NCBI GenBank assembly: GCA_014529385.2
Contig: CM043953.1
Coordinates: 85,074,342 to 85,138,341 of the forward strand
Length of the DNA stretch: 64,000 bases
Source of the DNA: Adiantum capillus-veneris
Lineage: Eukaryota; Streptophyta; Polypodiopsida; Polypodiales; Pteridaceae
Reading direction: 5' to 3'
Part shown: piece after piece, positions 1 to 10,262 of the stretch
Layout: the number at the start of each line of letters is the position of its first letter
Position numbering within the stretch: position 1 is the stretch's first letter
Position numbers and translations under genes: made by a program
The notes under the pieces: model-generated
Database searches by the model: none
What the model saw: the letters and a program-made list of their open reading frames with translations, nothing else
Told to the model about the DNA's origin: nothing

Positions 1-559
1 TACCGAGACTTCCCTTGGCATTGGTCATAGGATCCCCTATGAGTGGTGGTCGACATTGGACTCACCTCATAGATGTGGATGTCAATATAATTTCTAATGT
101 GCTTCATATACTTATATTGCATGCTCCCTGACAATCTACAATGGCTTTGAAGTGGTTATGCATCCGATGCACAGAGCCATGCTCTATATTTTTTCACATT
201 TTCACATATAGATTATCTGTGAGAAATTCATAGCTATGGGGTTTTATAAATAGTGCTTCAACCATGTGATATATAGATTCTACATATAGTGACCCCCCCA
301 AGGGAACCCTGTTGATCTTGGATACCTCATATGCAAGCAAAGCTTCTGAAAGGTCATTTTCTGCTACTTATTCTTTGGGCTCAAAACCAGGTGGATACTT
401 CATGTGATCATGGATAGCATGCAAGATGTACTTGCTAGGAAAAATAAATCGCCACATTTTTCATCAAAGTAATTGAATTTAAAGAGTTGATGTTGAAACC
501 AGGGGCTACGGGTAATATTTTTTTCATTTTAAACTTGAAATAGTTGTAGTTTTCGTCCG
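1..559. other. Unassigned sequence, no gene seen
   Basis: AT-rich sequence with no open frame of coding character and no recognised repeat. It lies upstream of the LTR-like region and may be flanking DNA or part of an older insertion. Confidence 0.4.
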
Positions 560-1658
560 TTGCTACTATATGGGAACACCTCTTAATTTTTCAAGACAAA
601 TAAAAAATATATGTGTGGCCAAATCTGGACGTCAAAGGATGACAGGCATCGCACTAGTTGAGGGGGCACAAGTTCTAACAAGGCCAACAAATGTCGGCAA
701 TGAATGGGGTCTGTTACAAGCTGGACACACCCCACGGCATCTAACTACTCGGAGGACTATTATTTTTTGTAATTATTCATTCATTGAGGAAAACCCGATT
801 TTTCACCTTGTAAATATTGGGACTTATAGAAGTTTCCAGATTGTATCCCAGTTTTGATAGTTAGATTGAGTAGATGGTTGATTTTGGAACTTTAGGGTTT
901 GAGAAGTTGTAAGGTCTATATACCACTTTTTGACCTTAATGAAAAACCTTTTTTGTCATTTTAAAGAAGTTTTGAAGTCTGTGAGTGAGAGTATTGTGTA
1001 CGAGAGAGAGAGTGTGAGCTTCTTCTTGACGCTATGTGTGCTCCGGTGGTCGGAATCGAGTGCGGAGAAGTGAAGTGTGTTGCCCCCGACTAGAGCTACG
1101 CGCCAATACCAACATTGCGCGCCTACGGTCTGGCTTTGCGAGCTCCTTCTACGAGCTTCATTGGTTGTTTGGGTGATCATACGTTGTCCGATTTTGCATT
1201 GCAGCATATCCAAGCGTTCACATTGATGAGAACTACACATTAGGCACTTTAGATTTTGGAAATGAAGACCAGCAGATTTCGGCCAGACATACTACGTGTT
1301 TCTGCACCGGGTGTTTTGGGTCAGGATTTTGGTTCATAGACCTTAGGGAGAGTGACCTATTGGTATTAGTAGGGTCTCCTTAAAGTTCTATGGTGTTTCG
1401 AGATTGTTTGATGGGTGTTCGGCTCTAGAAAGCATTGTAGGAAGTTTCCTCTCTTGCACTCTTGAAGTCTGTGACTTAGACAATTGGTAGAAACCTCTGT
1501 AGGAATTAGTTAGGAGTCGGTCGAGTATAGGTCGAATGTAGGTTGACACCTTATACTTGCTTCCACGCGCCTGCAGGTCGAGATTCGTCCTTAGCTGACA
1601 TTACATGTTAGGTGAGTTCTCACTGTGCTGACGTCCGTCGCGGCGTATCCGTCAAACA
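560..1658 (+). mobile_element. Putative 5' LTR (plus orientation), left boundary uncertain
   Basis: The right boundary is inferred from a CA-type end (gtcaaaca, to 1658) directly followed by a primer-binding-site-like sequence. A TATA-like stretch (tctatatac) lies near 915-923, which would be a plausible U3/R promoter. The left boundary is a guess, because no second LTR copy was found in the window. The short open frame at 570-857 lies inside this region and has no coding character. A solo LTR or a truncated element are alternatives. Confidence 0.35.
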
Positions 1659-1679
1659 TTGGCACCGCTACCGGGGACG
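1659..1679 (+). other. Primer-binding site of an LTR retrotransposon
   Basis: The sequence TTGGCACCGCTACCGGGGAC closely resembles the TGGCGCCGTTGCCGGGGA-type PBS of many plant Ty3/gypsy elements and sits directly after an LTR-like CA end. It would prime minus-strand DNA synthesis from a host tRNA 3' end and sets the element orientation as plus. Confidence 0.55.
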
Positions 1680-2207
1680 AAAACCTTAGGTAGGTGACCG
1701 AGACTAATCCTTGAGGATTGGTATTTTTGGCTTGCCAAGAGTCTCGCTTTACATTTAGATAGGATCAGAGGGTGGAGGACTCTCTAGGTCTTAGAGGGAG
1801 TCTAGGAAGCGTGTGTCTGGCCTAGATCCTTCGACTTAGGTAGACAAGGTTGACTTAGGTAGTTTTAGGTAGTAGTCGATTCCTAGAGTAGGGCTTGGGG
1901 TGGTAGAAGCGGTGAGAGGAGAGCTTGAGAGTCCGGAGAGGCCAAAAAGCAACCAAAAACACCATTATCACCATTTCACATGATAGGTAGGAGTAGAGTA
2001 AGTAGGACATCATGATTCAGGATCTAGAGCATTTCATGCATGTACACTTGCTTGGTAAAATCATTACAAGTTCATCAAAGACGCAAAAAGACGTAAAAGT
2101 GTGTTTGAAAGCCTAATTGAAGTCCAAAAGTTACTGTGAGTGTTTCTGATAGATCTACAGAGCATCAGAAGCATTCCTGTTAGAAAAAAACTTTAATTTA
2201 AAGCAGG

Positions 2208-3070
2208 AGACATCCTACACGTAGGATGTCTACAGGCTAATCTGGGAGGAATTTTGGGATTTTGAGTTGACCAATGTGTTCAAAAGGTAGGGTTTACCCT
2301 AATTTCAACTGGAAAGTGGAAATTTGGCGATATCTTGACAGGATAAGTCCAGGTAGACTGAAATTGCCAGACATCCTACCCAAATAGTGCCAAAACATTA
2401 TTTTGAGACCAAAACCATAAGATGGCTGCATGAGCATGTCTTGCATGATATATTGAGTGACTGAAAGGGGTTTCACCTCATTTGGGTAAGAAAATTGGAT
2501 TCAAAGCGGACTTTAGCACTTTTGACTGAAAAAGAAAAAATAGCTGAAATTTGGGACTTTTGACATCCAAAACAAAATCTAAGCATACCACTGGGTTAAT
2601 GACATCAAAGGGAAGCTGTGGGACAAATCTGGGGTCAAACAGGCCAAAAAGACATCCTACGCGTAGTATGTCTTTTGAGTGATTTTGGACTCCAAACTGA
2701 ATTCTGAGTATACCAAAGTGATCAGCAACTCAAGGGGAGCCTGGGCTTTGAGTTTGAAGCCATTCTGAAGAAAAAGACAGTCTACGCGTAGGATGTCTAA
2801 TGCAAGAAATTGAAGCCAGACTTTGACTTTGAGCAGAGTAAGGTGTTATATAGCCTAAGGCAAGCCTCCTAGTCAATTTTGGTCCAATTTGGAGTTGATT
2901 AGACTCATCAATATCATCAACTGGCCGTCAAAACAGATTTCTGACTCATTGACCAGCTAATAGGTGTCCAAATCAAAAAGTAAAATCAGCTATAAGCTCA
3001 ACACAACAAGAGGAAACAACAGTGCAAAAATCCAGGCAAAACACAGCAGGAGACATCCTACGCGTAGCAT
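2208..3070 (+). repeat. Leader with five copies of a palindromic 24-mer or its half-site
   Basis: Five related sites are seen. The consensus is two 11-bp arms, AGACATCCTAC and GTAGGATGTCT, around a GC centre, which makes a perfect 24-bp palindrome. Copies: 2208-2231 (centre AC, both arms intact), 2369-2379 (left arm only), 2650-2673 (one mismatch), 2775-2798 (two mismatches in the left arm), 3051-3070 (left arm plus centre, right arm decayed). The spacing is 160, 280, 125 and 275 bp, so this is not a simple tandem array. The intervening sequence is unrelated between copies. The block lies between the PBS at 1659 and the broken gene at 3495. Confidence 0.8.
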
Positions 3071-3494
3071 TAGGAAAAATTTGGGATCTAGAGAGGGCCT
3101 TTTAAGGATTGAGGACGGAAAGGTAAGAACCAATCAGCTTTAAGCCATCGTAAGGGTGAAAAGTATTACTAAAAAGAGTTTAAAAATAAGAATTTTGTGA
3201 CAAAAGAAGTGCGACTACTAAACCCTTAAAACAAAGATATCAATCTTCATTGTTCTCACAGATCAAGAAGCTTTATTCATTTAAAAAGAGTCACTTTCAA
3301 ATCAACCAGTACTTTCATGATGCAATCCTTCTCTCAAGGAAAAACATACTTTTATTATTGAAATCGTGCATAAGTGGACTGCTAGTCACAAAAATATCCC
3401 GTTCATTAGTTACTTATGATTAATTATACTTCTCTCATCTAAAGCTTCTTGAACTTCCTCTTCTCAAGTTTCTCTTGTTTTCTCTCTGCATTCT

Positions 3495-4781
3495 ATGGCT
3501 TCCTCAAGCAGGTTACGTAAACCCTCTGCTTCTATTGAGTCTATAACTCTTTTCAATACACTTGATGATCAAAATCATTGGATACCTTTGACAATAACCA
3601 AAGGATCTTGGATTCTAATGCAATCAATAAAATGAAAGAGAAAAAGTACAAATGAATTTTTGTCGTCTTGGAAGGCAAGGGTGAAGGATTTTCATGTCAA
3701 TGACAACAATAAATCAGTGAAAGAAGTTCTTGTTCAACATGTTTATATGCATAGAGAGCTTACGCTTTCTGAATGGCCAATGGACCTTCCATTAGATAGA
3801 CCAAACTGTAAGTCATAAAGCAGAAGTGTTTATTAATGTGGTTTCTTAGAATTTTATGATGATTTTATTTATATATTTTGTAGATGTCTATCCTTCTTCC
3901 TATGAAGAATGGCAATCAGTGGATTGTATAATAGGAGTAATCAATGTCTACCATGCTTTCATTGGTAGTCAATAGTATCAAGGAAGAAAAAATTGACAAC
4001 TTGCAGAGCTAGGTGTTTTCTTTTATGATAGTTTCTTTCATGTCGGTACCGATCTTTCTTCTGGAACACTAGAAAAGCTTTCTTTACCGGATTTTATAAG
4101 TTCAGACTGGCCCTTGCCAACTAGTGACATAAGTGAGGCATTTTTCTTGAAGCTATTTAATGAAGTGCAAAAAGGGTGAAGACTAATGTAGCAAGTAGGC
4201 TTGTGAAAATCAAAGTCAGCATGCCAATCCATGTATTTGTGGATTTTTTTGCCACAAGTGAATGTTTAGTAGCTCTTAAAAATACCATGCTTGTGTGTAA
4301 GAATGTAGACCAGGACACAGAACTTGAGTTTTTAGACAAAGGATGGGATTTTTGTCATTCTAACGGAATTGATTGAAAAGTGGATGCATCAAGTGTAAAC
4401 GTGAAGTACATGATAAAAAGTCAGAACTTTATCATGACATTTTACTATCAGAGATCTCATAGAGTGAATGGTGTTCATGTGATATTACATCATGACCTTC
4501 AAAATATGCAAGGCAATCCTTTAGTGCACATTGATGTGTGGATGAATGAAGAACTTCAAACCACTCTATCTATTGGTGGAGAGTGCAATCTTTTACAACT
4601 TCGACAAGATTTGATAAATGAAGATGAAGTTGATCTTCCCCAAGATTTTTTATTTCAGATCAATGGTAGACAAGTAAGTAGCTCCATCAAAATGATAGGT
4701 TTACATGAAACATAAAGATTCTTTACTAACATAATTCTTTATCTTAACAGCTATCGAAGAGAAGAGAGAAGTATATGAAGT
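3495..4781 (+). pseudogene. Broken intron-containing gene of unknown function
   Basis: The product is not recognised. A plausible start at 3495 (MASSSRLRKPSASIE...) opens a lysine/serine-rich N terminus. Reading continues after a frame break near 3650 into a segment ending ...DLPLDRPN, then a GTAAGT donor at about 3809 and a TTTTGTAG acceptor at 3883. The next exon (VYPSSYEEWQSVDCIIGVIN...) keeps the phase across this intron but holds in-frame stops near 3973 and 3994. Further coding runs from 4176 to 4674 (with a TGA at 4374), ending INGRQ before another GTAAGT donor. A short exon follows the acceptor at 4750. Phase-compatible introns together with several stops indicate a once-real gene that has decayed. 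It is convergent with the C48 protease locus, and the two may belong to one mobile unit. No catalytic motif was identified. Confidence 0.6.
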
Positions 4782-5058
4782 GTAAGGACATATATTTAAA
4801 CGTAGTCTTTATAATTATCACTTAGGTACAAAAATTCAAATATGGAGAAGGTAAAGACAAGGTCTAATCTAAAGCAAGATTTTTTAATACAAAAAGTACT
4901 TCAAATAAATTTATTGAGTTTCAGATACGTTGTCACTTTCAATCTCTTTTGGTCCTTTCATGAGGTGTTACTACTGATGGTTCTGGCATTGGCGACTTCT
5001 TTATGTCTCCGTCTTCAACAAATTCTTCTACATGAGGGTCAATCGGCGGATCTTTTTT

Positions 5059-6427
5059 CTAAACCTCTTCTTTTTGTGATGGAGATTCTTCTACGAGACG
5101 ATATTCATCTTCAAAACACTCCATCTCTTTCAAAACCTTTGATAGGTCATCATCTGTGGCCTCTCTTCTATCAAACTCTAGCTTTTCCTTTGAGCAAGCT
5201 TTGCAGTTACTCCAACTATTCACATTGAAATTATCTATCATGATTTCAATTTTCTTGATGCGAAAGTCTGCTACATCAAGCTCTGTGTATGTTGTAATAG
5301 AAAGCTACAATACAAAAACAATTTTGTGAGTCAAAGCAGCTATATTGTTTATGCATTAAGTGTTATAAAGAAATAGACATGAGAGGTCTCGCTTTTGTAA
5401 ACATGATCCAACATGGCTTTGGCATTATACAGTAAATACCATCCACACTTATGATTGTCCTTTTGTTGTGGTACCTGTCAAACCAAAATAATTCATAAGA
5501 CAAAAGAAACTTACAAAAACAACAAGAGCTTAGTACAATTAGAAAGAGAACTCAAACCTGAATCTTTCAATGTATAACCTCTTAAAAAATATTTCCCAAA
5601 GCATGGAAGCTTTCAATGGTTGCAAGTAAGATGTTGACGCGACTGTTGAAACAGTTTATAATACTTCAAATCTTTTTTCTTAATACTTTTTGTAAGGACT
5701 TTAAATTTCTTACCCTTTGATATCCAAGTGTATTGTTTTCTCAATAGAATTCAGATAAAGAACTACTTTTTCTTACATATCTAGCATGAAAAGACTCCAA
5801 TGGTTCCTATAAAAAGGATGAACAAAAATAAATTTCACAATTGACAACACTTTTTGTAGTACACAACAATGATTTACCTTGAGATATATGGCAAAATAAT
5901 AGTTCTCACACTTGGATTGCAATGGGTAAACCAAGCTATAAGCTCTTGGGGAGGCTTTCTTTCATCTAAACGACAAGAGATTTGGCAGTCAATTATAAAC
6001 ACCTCATCTTGTGCGTCCTCAGGAAGTTCTTCTTTGATCATGCTACAATTGAACACTTAAGTTAGTATCATAAAAGCAATGGGTGAAAGGAGCCCTTTAT
6101 TAAAAACAGAAAAAAATATTACCTTATAAAAATCATGACAAGGGTATCAGAGATGTCATTGTCAAAGCTCCTCAGTATTTGGACATCTTGGGCTTCCAAA
6201 GGGACAAAGGCAACATGGTTATCACCTTTCATTAAGATTTCGACCTTTGGACCAACAACATTTAAAGTCTTTAAAACCTTTTCTTCTCTTTGCAAAATCT
6301 CCAATTGTTGAGCCTTTCTCTTTAACTCTTCATGGTCATCCTGTTTTAATTTGAGCCACTCAATTTTGTCTTGGTTCAGCCTGGTATCTCTACTATGTAT
6401 GTCTTTTTCATTCACTTCTTCTACTTT
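5059..6427 (-). pseudogene. C48 (Ulp1/SENP-like) cysteine protease exons, broken
   Basis: Several exons with good splice signals are seen on the minus strand: 6427-6123 (coiled-coil, ELKRKAQQLEILQREEKVLK), 6042-5878, 5806-5714, one near 5640-5555, 5474-5349 and 5304-5059. The acceptor before 6042 carries a perfect TACTAAC branch point. Protease signatures are in the family's order: HWSLF (catalytic His, about 5800), LNSI where the acidic residue would usually be Asp, and QQKDNHKCGWYLL (oxyanion Gln and catalytic Cys, about 5466-5430). C48 enzymes cut SUMO-like modifiers and are known as accessory genes in several plant DNA transposons. The Asp-to-Asn change, an in-frame TAA at 5775-5773 and phase conflicts around the 5.6-kb exon suggest it is dead. 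The C-terminal exon is acidic and has no recognised domain. Confidence 0.65.
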
Positions 6428-6471
6428 CTAGTCTTTGGGGCTTCTTGCAAGAGGAATCAAAAGAATGTCTT

Positions 6472-6966
6472 TCATTTTTTATCTACAAATGATGGCATAT
6501 ATCTAAATTTCTCGTAACGGTGTCTAAGCATGCTTAAGCTTGTCATGTCTTTAGGCATAATGGTAACTCTATGAGCATGTGCTGCAAGAATGAAAGTGTC
6601 ATTAAAATACACAATAAGATAATCTTCACAAGCCTCTTGAAGACATGCAACAGCTGTAGCCATCCATATTGTCCCACTTTTACACATTTCTGTTATCTCT
6701 CGCACTATCCTGACAAATGGTGCTTTAGGAATGCAATTTGTGGTTGCATCTTGTGCTTTTCTAATTTGTCTTAGAACACCTAGATATTGTGAAACCCTTT
6801 GTCTCCTTGGTAAATTTACGCTTACACTAGAACTTGGTCTATTGGTCTCTTGGGATGAACTAACACCATTTGGTCCAATAAGCACTTCTGAAGTTGTTCT
6901 ACTGCTTGAGGGTTGAGAAACACGGCCGCCACGACTTTTCTTTGCGGTTTGTTTTGTTCTTGCCAT
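6472..6966 (-). CDS. Divergent histone H3-fold protein, 164 aa
   Basis: The frame is open for 164 residues, starting MARTKQTAKKS, a close copy of the canonical H3 N terminus (R2, T3, K4, K9 and S10 kept; R8 changed to K, K14 to R). Residues 15-60 are Ser-rich and replace the usual lysine-rich tail. The histone fold follows: alphaN about 61-72 (LGVLRQIRKAQ), alpha1 about 80-92 (KAPFVRIVREI), alpha2 about 103-130 (LQEACEDYL...AAHAHR), then VTIMPKD and a diverged alpha3. Loop 1 has the same length as replication H3, unlike the longer loop typical of CenH3. Equivalents of H113 and D123, important at the H3-H3' interface, are retained. A GT at 6486 and an AG at 6428 could splice this ORF in phase into the coiled-coil exon of the neighbouring protease, giving one fused protein; otherwise it is a stand-alone gene ending at 6472. 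Confidence 0.75.
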   Translation of the reverse strand: MARTKQTAKKSRGGRVSQPSSSRTTSEVLIGPNGVSSSQETNRPSSSVSVNLPRRQRVSQYLGVLRQIRKAQDATTNCIPKAPFVRIVREITEMCKSGTIWMATAVACLQEACEDYLIVYFNDTFILAAHAHRVTIMPKDMTSLSMLRHRYEKFRYMPSFVDKK

Positions 6967-7022
6967 TTTCTTTTTTGAAGAGTACCTTTATCACAATAGT
7001 GAATTGATTTAATACCACAAGA

Positions 7023-7025
<3 letters not shown>

Positions 7026-7068
<43 letters not shown>
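7026..7068. repeat. (CT)n microsatellite
   Basis: An uninterrupted CT dinucleotide run, adjoining the first of the hairpin MITEs. Confidence 0.98.
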
Positions 7069-7070
<2 letters not shown>

Positions 7071-7074
7071 GTAT

Positions 7075-7187
7075 GTGTGTGTGTACTTCCACTTAGATGT
7101 ACATGAAATGCCATACACACTAATAATATATACTTGTAAGTCCTTAATAGCATTCCAATTATATGCCAATGAGACATAAACACACAG
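7075..7187. mobile_element. Hairpin MITE-like element, copy 1
   Basis: It begins TGTGTGTGTACTTCCACTTA and continues GATGTACATGAAATGCCA; it ends with the partly complementary TAGCATTCCAATTATATG...ACATAAACACACA. The ends can fold back on each other. It shares this layout with the copies at 7215 and 7820. Confidence 0.5.
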
Positions 7188-7214
7188 GTAACTCACTCTC
7201 TCTTTCTCTATGTA

Positions 7215-7327
7215 TGTGTGTGTACTTCTACTTAGATGTACATGAAATGCTATACACACTGATAAAATATAGCTGTGAGGGCTTACTAGCATTTCAAGTA
7301 TATGCCAGTGAAACATAAACACACACA
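7215..7327. mobile_element. Hairpin MITE-like element, copy 2
   Basis: Nearly the same left end as copy 1 (ACTTAGATGTACATGAAATG) and a right end TAGCATTTCAAGTATATGCC running to ACACACA. The two copies with their microsatellites form a tandem duplication of roughly 140 bp. Confidence 0.5.

Positions 7328-7331
<4 letters not shown>

Positions 7332-7410
<79 letters not shown>
7332..7410. repeat. (CT)n followed by (AT)n microsatellite
   Basis: CT run from 7332 to 7370 passing directly into an AT run from 7371 to 7410. Open frames reading through it are artefacts of the repeat. Confidence 0.97.
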
Positions 7411-7412
<2 letters not shown>

Positions 7413-7819
7413 ATATATGGACATGTGTGTGTGTGTAAACATACCAAATTTACAAAAAAAAACATACACACACACACACATGTCCATACATAGATAAGTC
7501 GAGAGGTTGTATTTATCTAATCTATTTGTCTAGCTATAATATATAATATGTAGCATATAACCATCTTATTTATCTAACTATCATATATAATACTGGATAA
7601 TATAAATCATATATGTGTTTGTTTGGTAGGGGTCCCAATTCATTTTAGATAGACTCGCGAAGGGGGAACCAGGAAGAGAAGGAGAGGAGGGAATTGGAGG
7701 CTTGGACAGACAATAGGACCATGGCAGATCTACTTGTGTGGTTGTGGACCGATTGAGTGTAAATGAGCAAATAGGTAAGTGCATGCAATATACATATATA
7801 ATAGACATATATATATTAT

Positions 7820-7934
7820 GTGTGTGTATGTGTGTATTTCAGTTGGATGTACCTAAAAAGCTATGGTTGCATTTTAAATATTTTGTAAAGGCAAATAGCA
7901 TTTCAAGTACATCCAATGAGAGTAGGATACACAC
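7820..7934. mobile_element. Hairpin MITE-like element, copy 3
   Basis: Left end TGTGTATTTCAGTTGGATGT then ACC; right end TAGCATTTCAAGTACATCCA followed by ATGAGAGTAGGATACACAC. The ends are inverted, sharing the core TTGGATGTAC...GCTA. It is more diverged from copies 1 and 2. Confidence 0.5.
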
Positions 7935-8393
7935 CCTCCCATCCACACAACATGCACATGCATTCGCCTAGAAAGTCACCGCATTTATTCACAATAAACA
8001 AAGTTCACAAATACATCTTCAACCAACTAAATTGCAAAATATTACATAGATTATAAGTTTGAATCAACAAATATCAATACAACTTAGGATTTTTTTTTTC
8101 AAATTTGGACCTAAAACTTGAGAACTTTTAAATATCATATCACATATCAGCTTGTCAATAATTTTCTATCGCCCAAATGTGGTAGATTGATTATGTGATT
8201 TCCATCTTGATTAACAGGTCTTGAGTTCAACTCCCCTCCTAGGCTAGCTCTTTAAGGTCTCTTGGGATAGTTTCCTATGACATTAGAACTCTCTTCTTCT
8301 TCTTCTTCTCTCTCTTTAGTGCTCTTTAGTGCTTTCTTTTTTATAGTTGTCAATAGGCAATTTAAATATAAACGATACTTATTTAAACCGTTA

Positions 8394-8394
<1 letters not shown>
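7935..8394. other. Non-coding stretch with a tRNA-like B box
   Basis: No gene seen. At about 8183-8236 there is a possible pol III pair: GTGGTAGATTGAT (weak A-box-like) and TTGAGTTCAACTCCC (good B-box match), suggesting a decayed tRNA-derived SINE head. Confidence 0.35.

Positions 8395-8442
<48 letters not shown>
8395..8442. repeat. (CT)n microsatellite
   Basis: A 48-bp CT run on the + strand. With the (GA)n run at 8833-8867 it is an inverted pair that could base-pair around the intervening GC-rich segment. Confidence 0.97.
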
Positions 8443-8444
<2 letters not shown>

Positions 8445-8828
8445 CCACACACGTGTACCTGCTCCTAGGGTTTTGTGCTTTCATGTGCGCCTTCGTGCCG
8501 CAGCAGGGTTACTCGTCACAGCAGCACAACATAGGTCTTGCCGGTCACGGGAATTGCAGGTCAGCTCCGCACGTCGCTAGCAGCAGCCCGTCACCAGTCG
8601 CCAGCAGCAGCAGTAGAGGTGTTGGTTGCCAATAGCAGCAGAAGTGCCGCCCGTCGTCAGCAGTCGGAAGTGCTGTATCGTCAGCAGGGCAAAAGTGCCA
8701 CCCGTCGTCAGAGAAGTGCTGCGTTGTCGTGAGCGTCATCGTCAGCAATTAACGGTAGCAGCGGCAGAAGAGGCGGCTCCGTCATCAAGCGGCAACAACG
8801 GCATCAACAGAGGTGGCCATCCCGTCAA

Positions 8829-8832
<4 letters not shown>
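8443..8832. other. GC-rich, CAG/CGTCAG-repetitive segment
   Basis: A compositionally distinct segment with repeated gtcagcag/cgtcgtcag words. Open frames exist on both strands but are low-complexity (Ser/Ala/Arg) and have no recognisable domain, so no gene is called. Confidence 0.4.

Positions 8833-8867
<35 letters not shown>
8833..8867. repeat. (GA)n microsatellite
   Basis: A GA run after the GC-rich segment. Confidence 0.97.
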
Positions 8868-8869
<2 letters not shown>

Positions 8870-10262
8870 ACGCTGTGGATAGAGTAGGTACAAAAATAAA
8901 ATGTAGTAGTAGGGGTACCCGGCGATTTCAAGTACAATAATTTTGTGTACATGGAAGGGTTAAAGAATTGGTTATATTATGTATGTAGGATGCTCATATG
9001 ACAACCTTTCTTGGCTCTAAGCATTGGTAAAGAAAATTACAACTTAGTGAAGTCTAAAATATGATTTTTCATCGCTACCTCTCTACTCATTCTTGAGCCT
9101 AATCGAGCAAGTTAGTCAGGATCAATATACAAAGAGAAAAAGTTTCATCACCAACTCCAGCAATAAGCCCAACCCTTGGGTGAGGGTTGGAATGCGTCAA
9201 TCATGAGCCGTGAGATTTGGCAACACATGGGCTCCCCGAATTTAGATATCCGCCCGCATCTAGAACATGTAACATCCAAAGTCGTTGATTTTCCCTAAAC
9301 CTATGTAGGCATAGTGCTTAGAGCACATGGATCACCACGTGAATATTGTGGGTTCAAGACGCACGACATGAATTGGCTATATTTTACGAGCATTCCAAAT
9401 TTTACGAAGTTTTTTTAATTTACAAATATGCGTTAGACAACTCTCCCCAGTTGTAGATCCCATTTGAAGCAACTCGTGTGATTTAGTGTGGAAGGTCCAC
9501 ATGGAGAATTTGCAGAGCCTTGCATGCAATAACAACACTTGCAATATGACAACTTGCAATGCAAACGTTGAGTCTTAGTGTTACGAGTAGCCTAGAAGCA
9601 CCGCGACGAGCACCCAGATGGCACATGCAGCAGAGGAAAGCCGTGATGGGAGAGCAGATAAGAGTCGTCTGTTGTGTGACGTGCAAGCAGGAGCAAATGA
9701 GCGAATGAGCGTGCTTGGTTTGTTGGTTACGGGGGATAGACGAGGTCCTAGGTCCCCTTCTGCCTTTTAGAGGGTGGAGAAACTCCATTCCAAGGTTGTG
9801 ACCCCTGGATGAGATTTGGGGTCATCTCCTAAACAAATGAATGAAAGTACCAAGCTGCCAGTAGTAGGGGCTATTATACAAACTCCCCTACCAGCTGGCG
9901 CAAAATTAAAAAAAAAAACGAATCTAAAGTGATGCCTTTACAAGAAGGGTCCTAGGAACGAACCCAACGAATAGTTACCGATGGTGGAGGCAGCCATGAA
10001 ACACCCGCGCAAAAAACGTAGATTGCTCTACATTCAAGAATTGAACCAACACGATTGTCGCGGCCGCAGTCTGAGCCTGCACCTGTATTTTTTTGGGGAC
10101 ATAGTCGGGCCTCGTAGAGCGTAAGAAGTGGCGTGCAAGTAGGATGAGGACCTCAAGCAAGACGCAGAAGATGGGAGCAGGTAGTGTGCAGAATGCAGAA
10201 GGCAAGGAAGCCATGCGAGCCGTGTTTTTTTAAAATCCAACGACGTGTGTCGATGTGTAATG
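8868..10262. other. Non-coding stretch with a second tRNA-like head
   Basis: No gene recognised. At about 9307-9365 the order catagtgcttagagcacatgg ... gtgggttcaagacgcac resembles an A box and B box of a tRNA-derived SINE; an A-rich run lies at 9907-9918. Open frames at 9377-9788 and 9975-10240 lack coding character. Confidence 0.35.

Noticed and set aside
570-857. 95-residue open frame as a small gene
   Set aside because: Lies in a putative LTR, no domain, no splice or composition support.
8347-8940. GC-rich frames as a protein gene
   Set aside because: Low-complexity in every frame, open on both strands because of a GC-rich repetitive composition.
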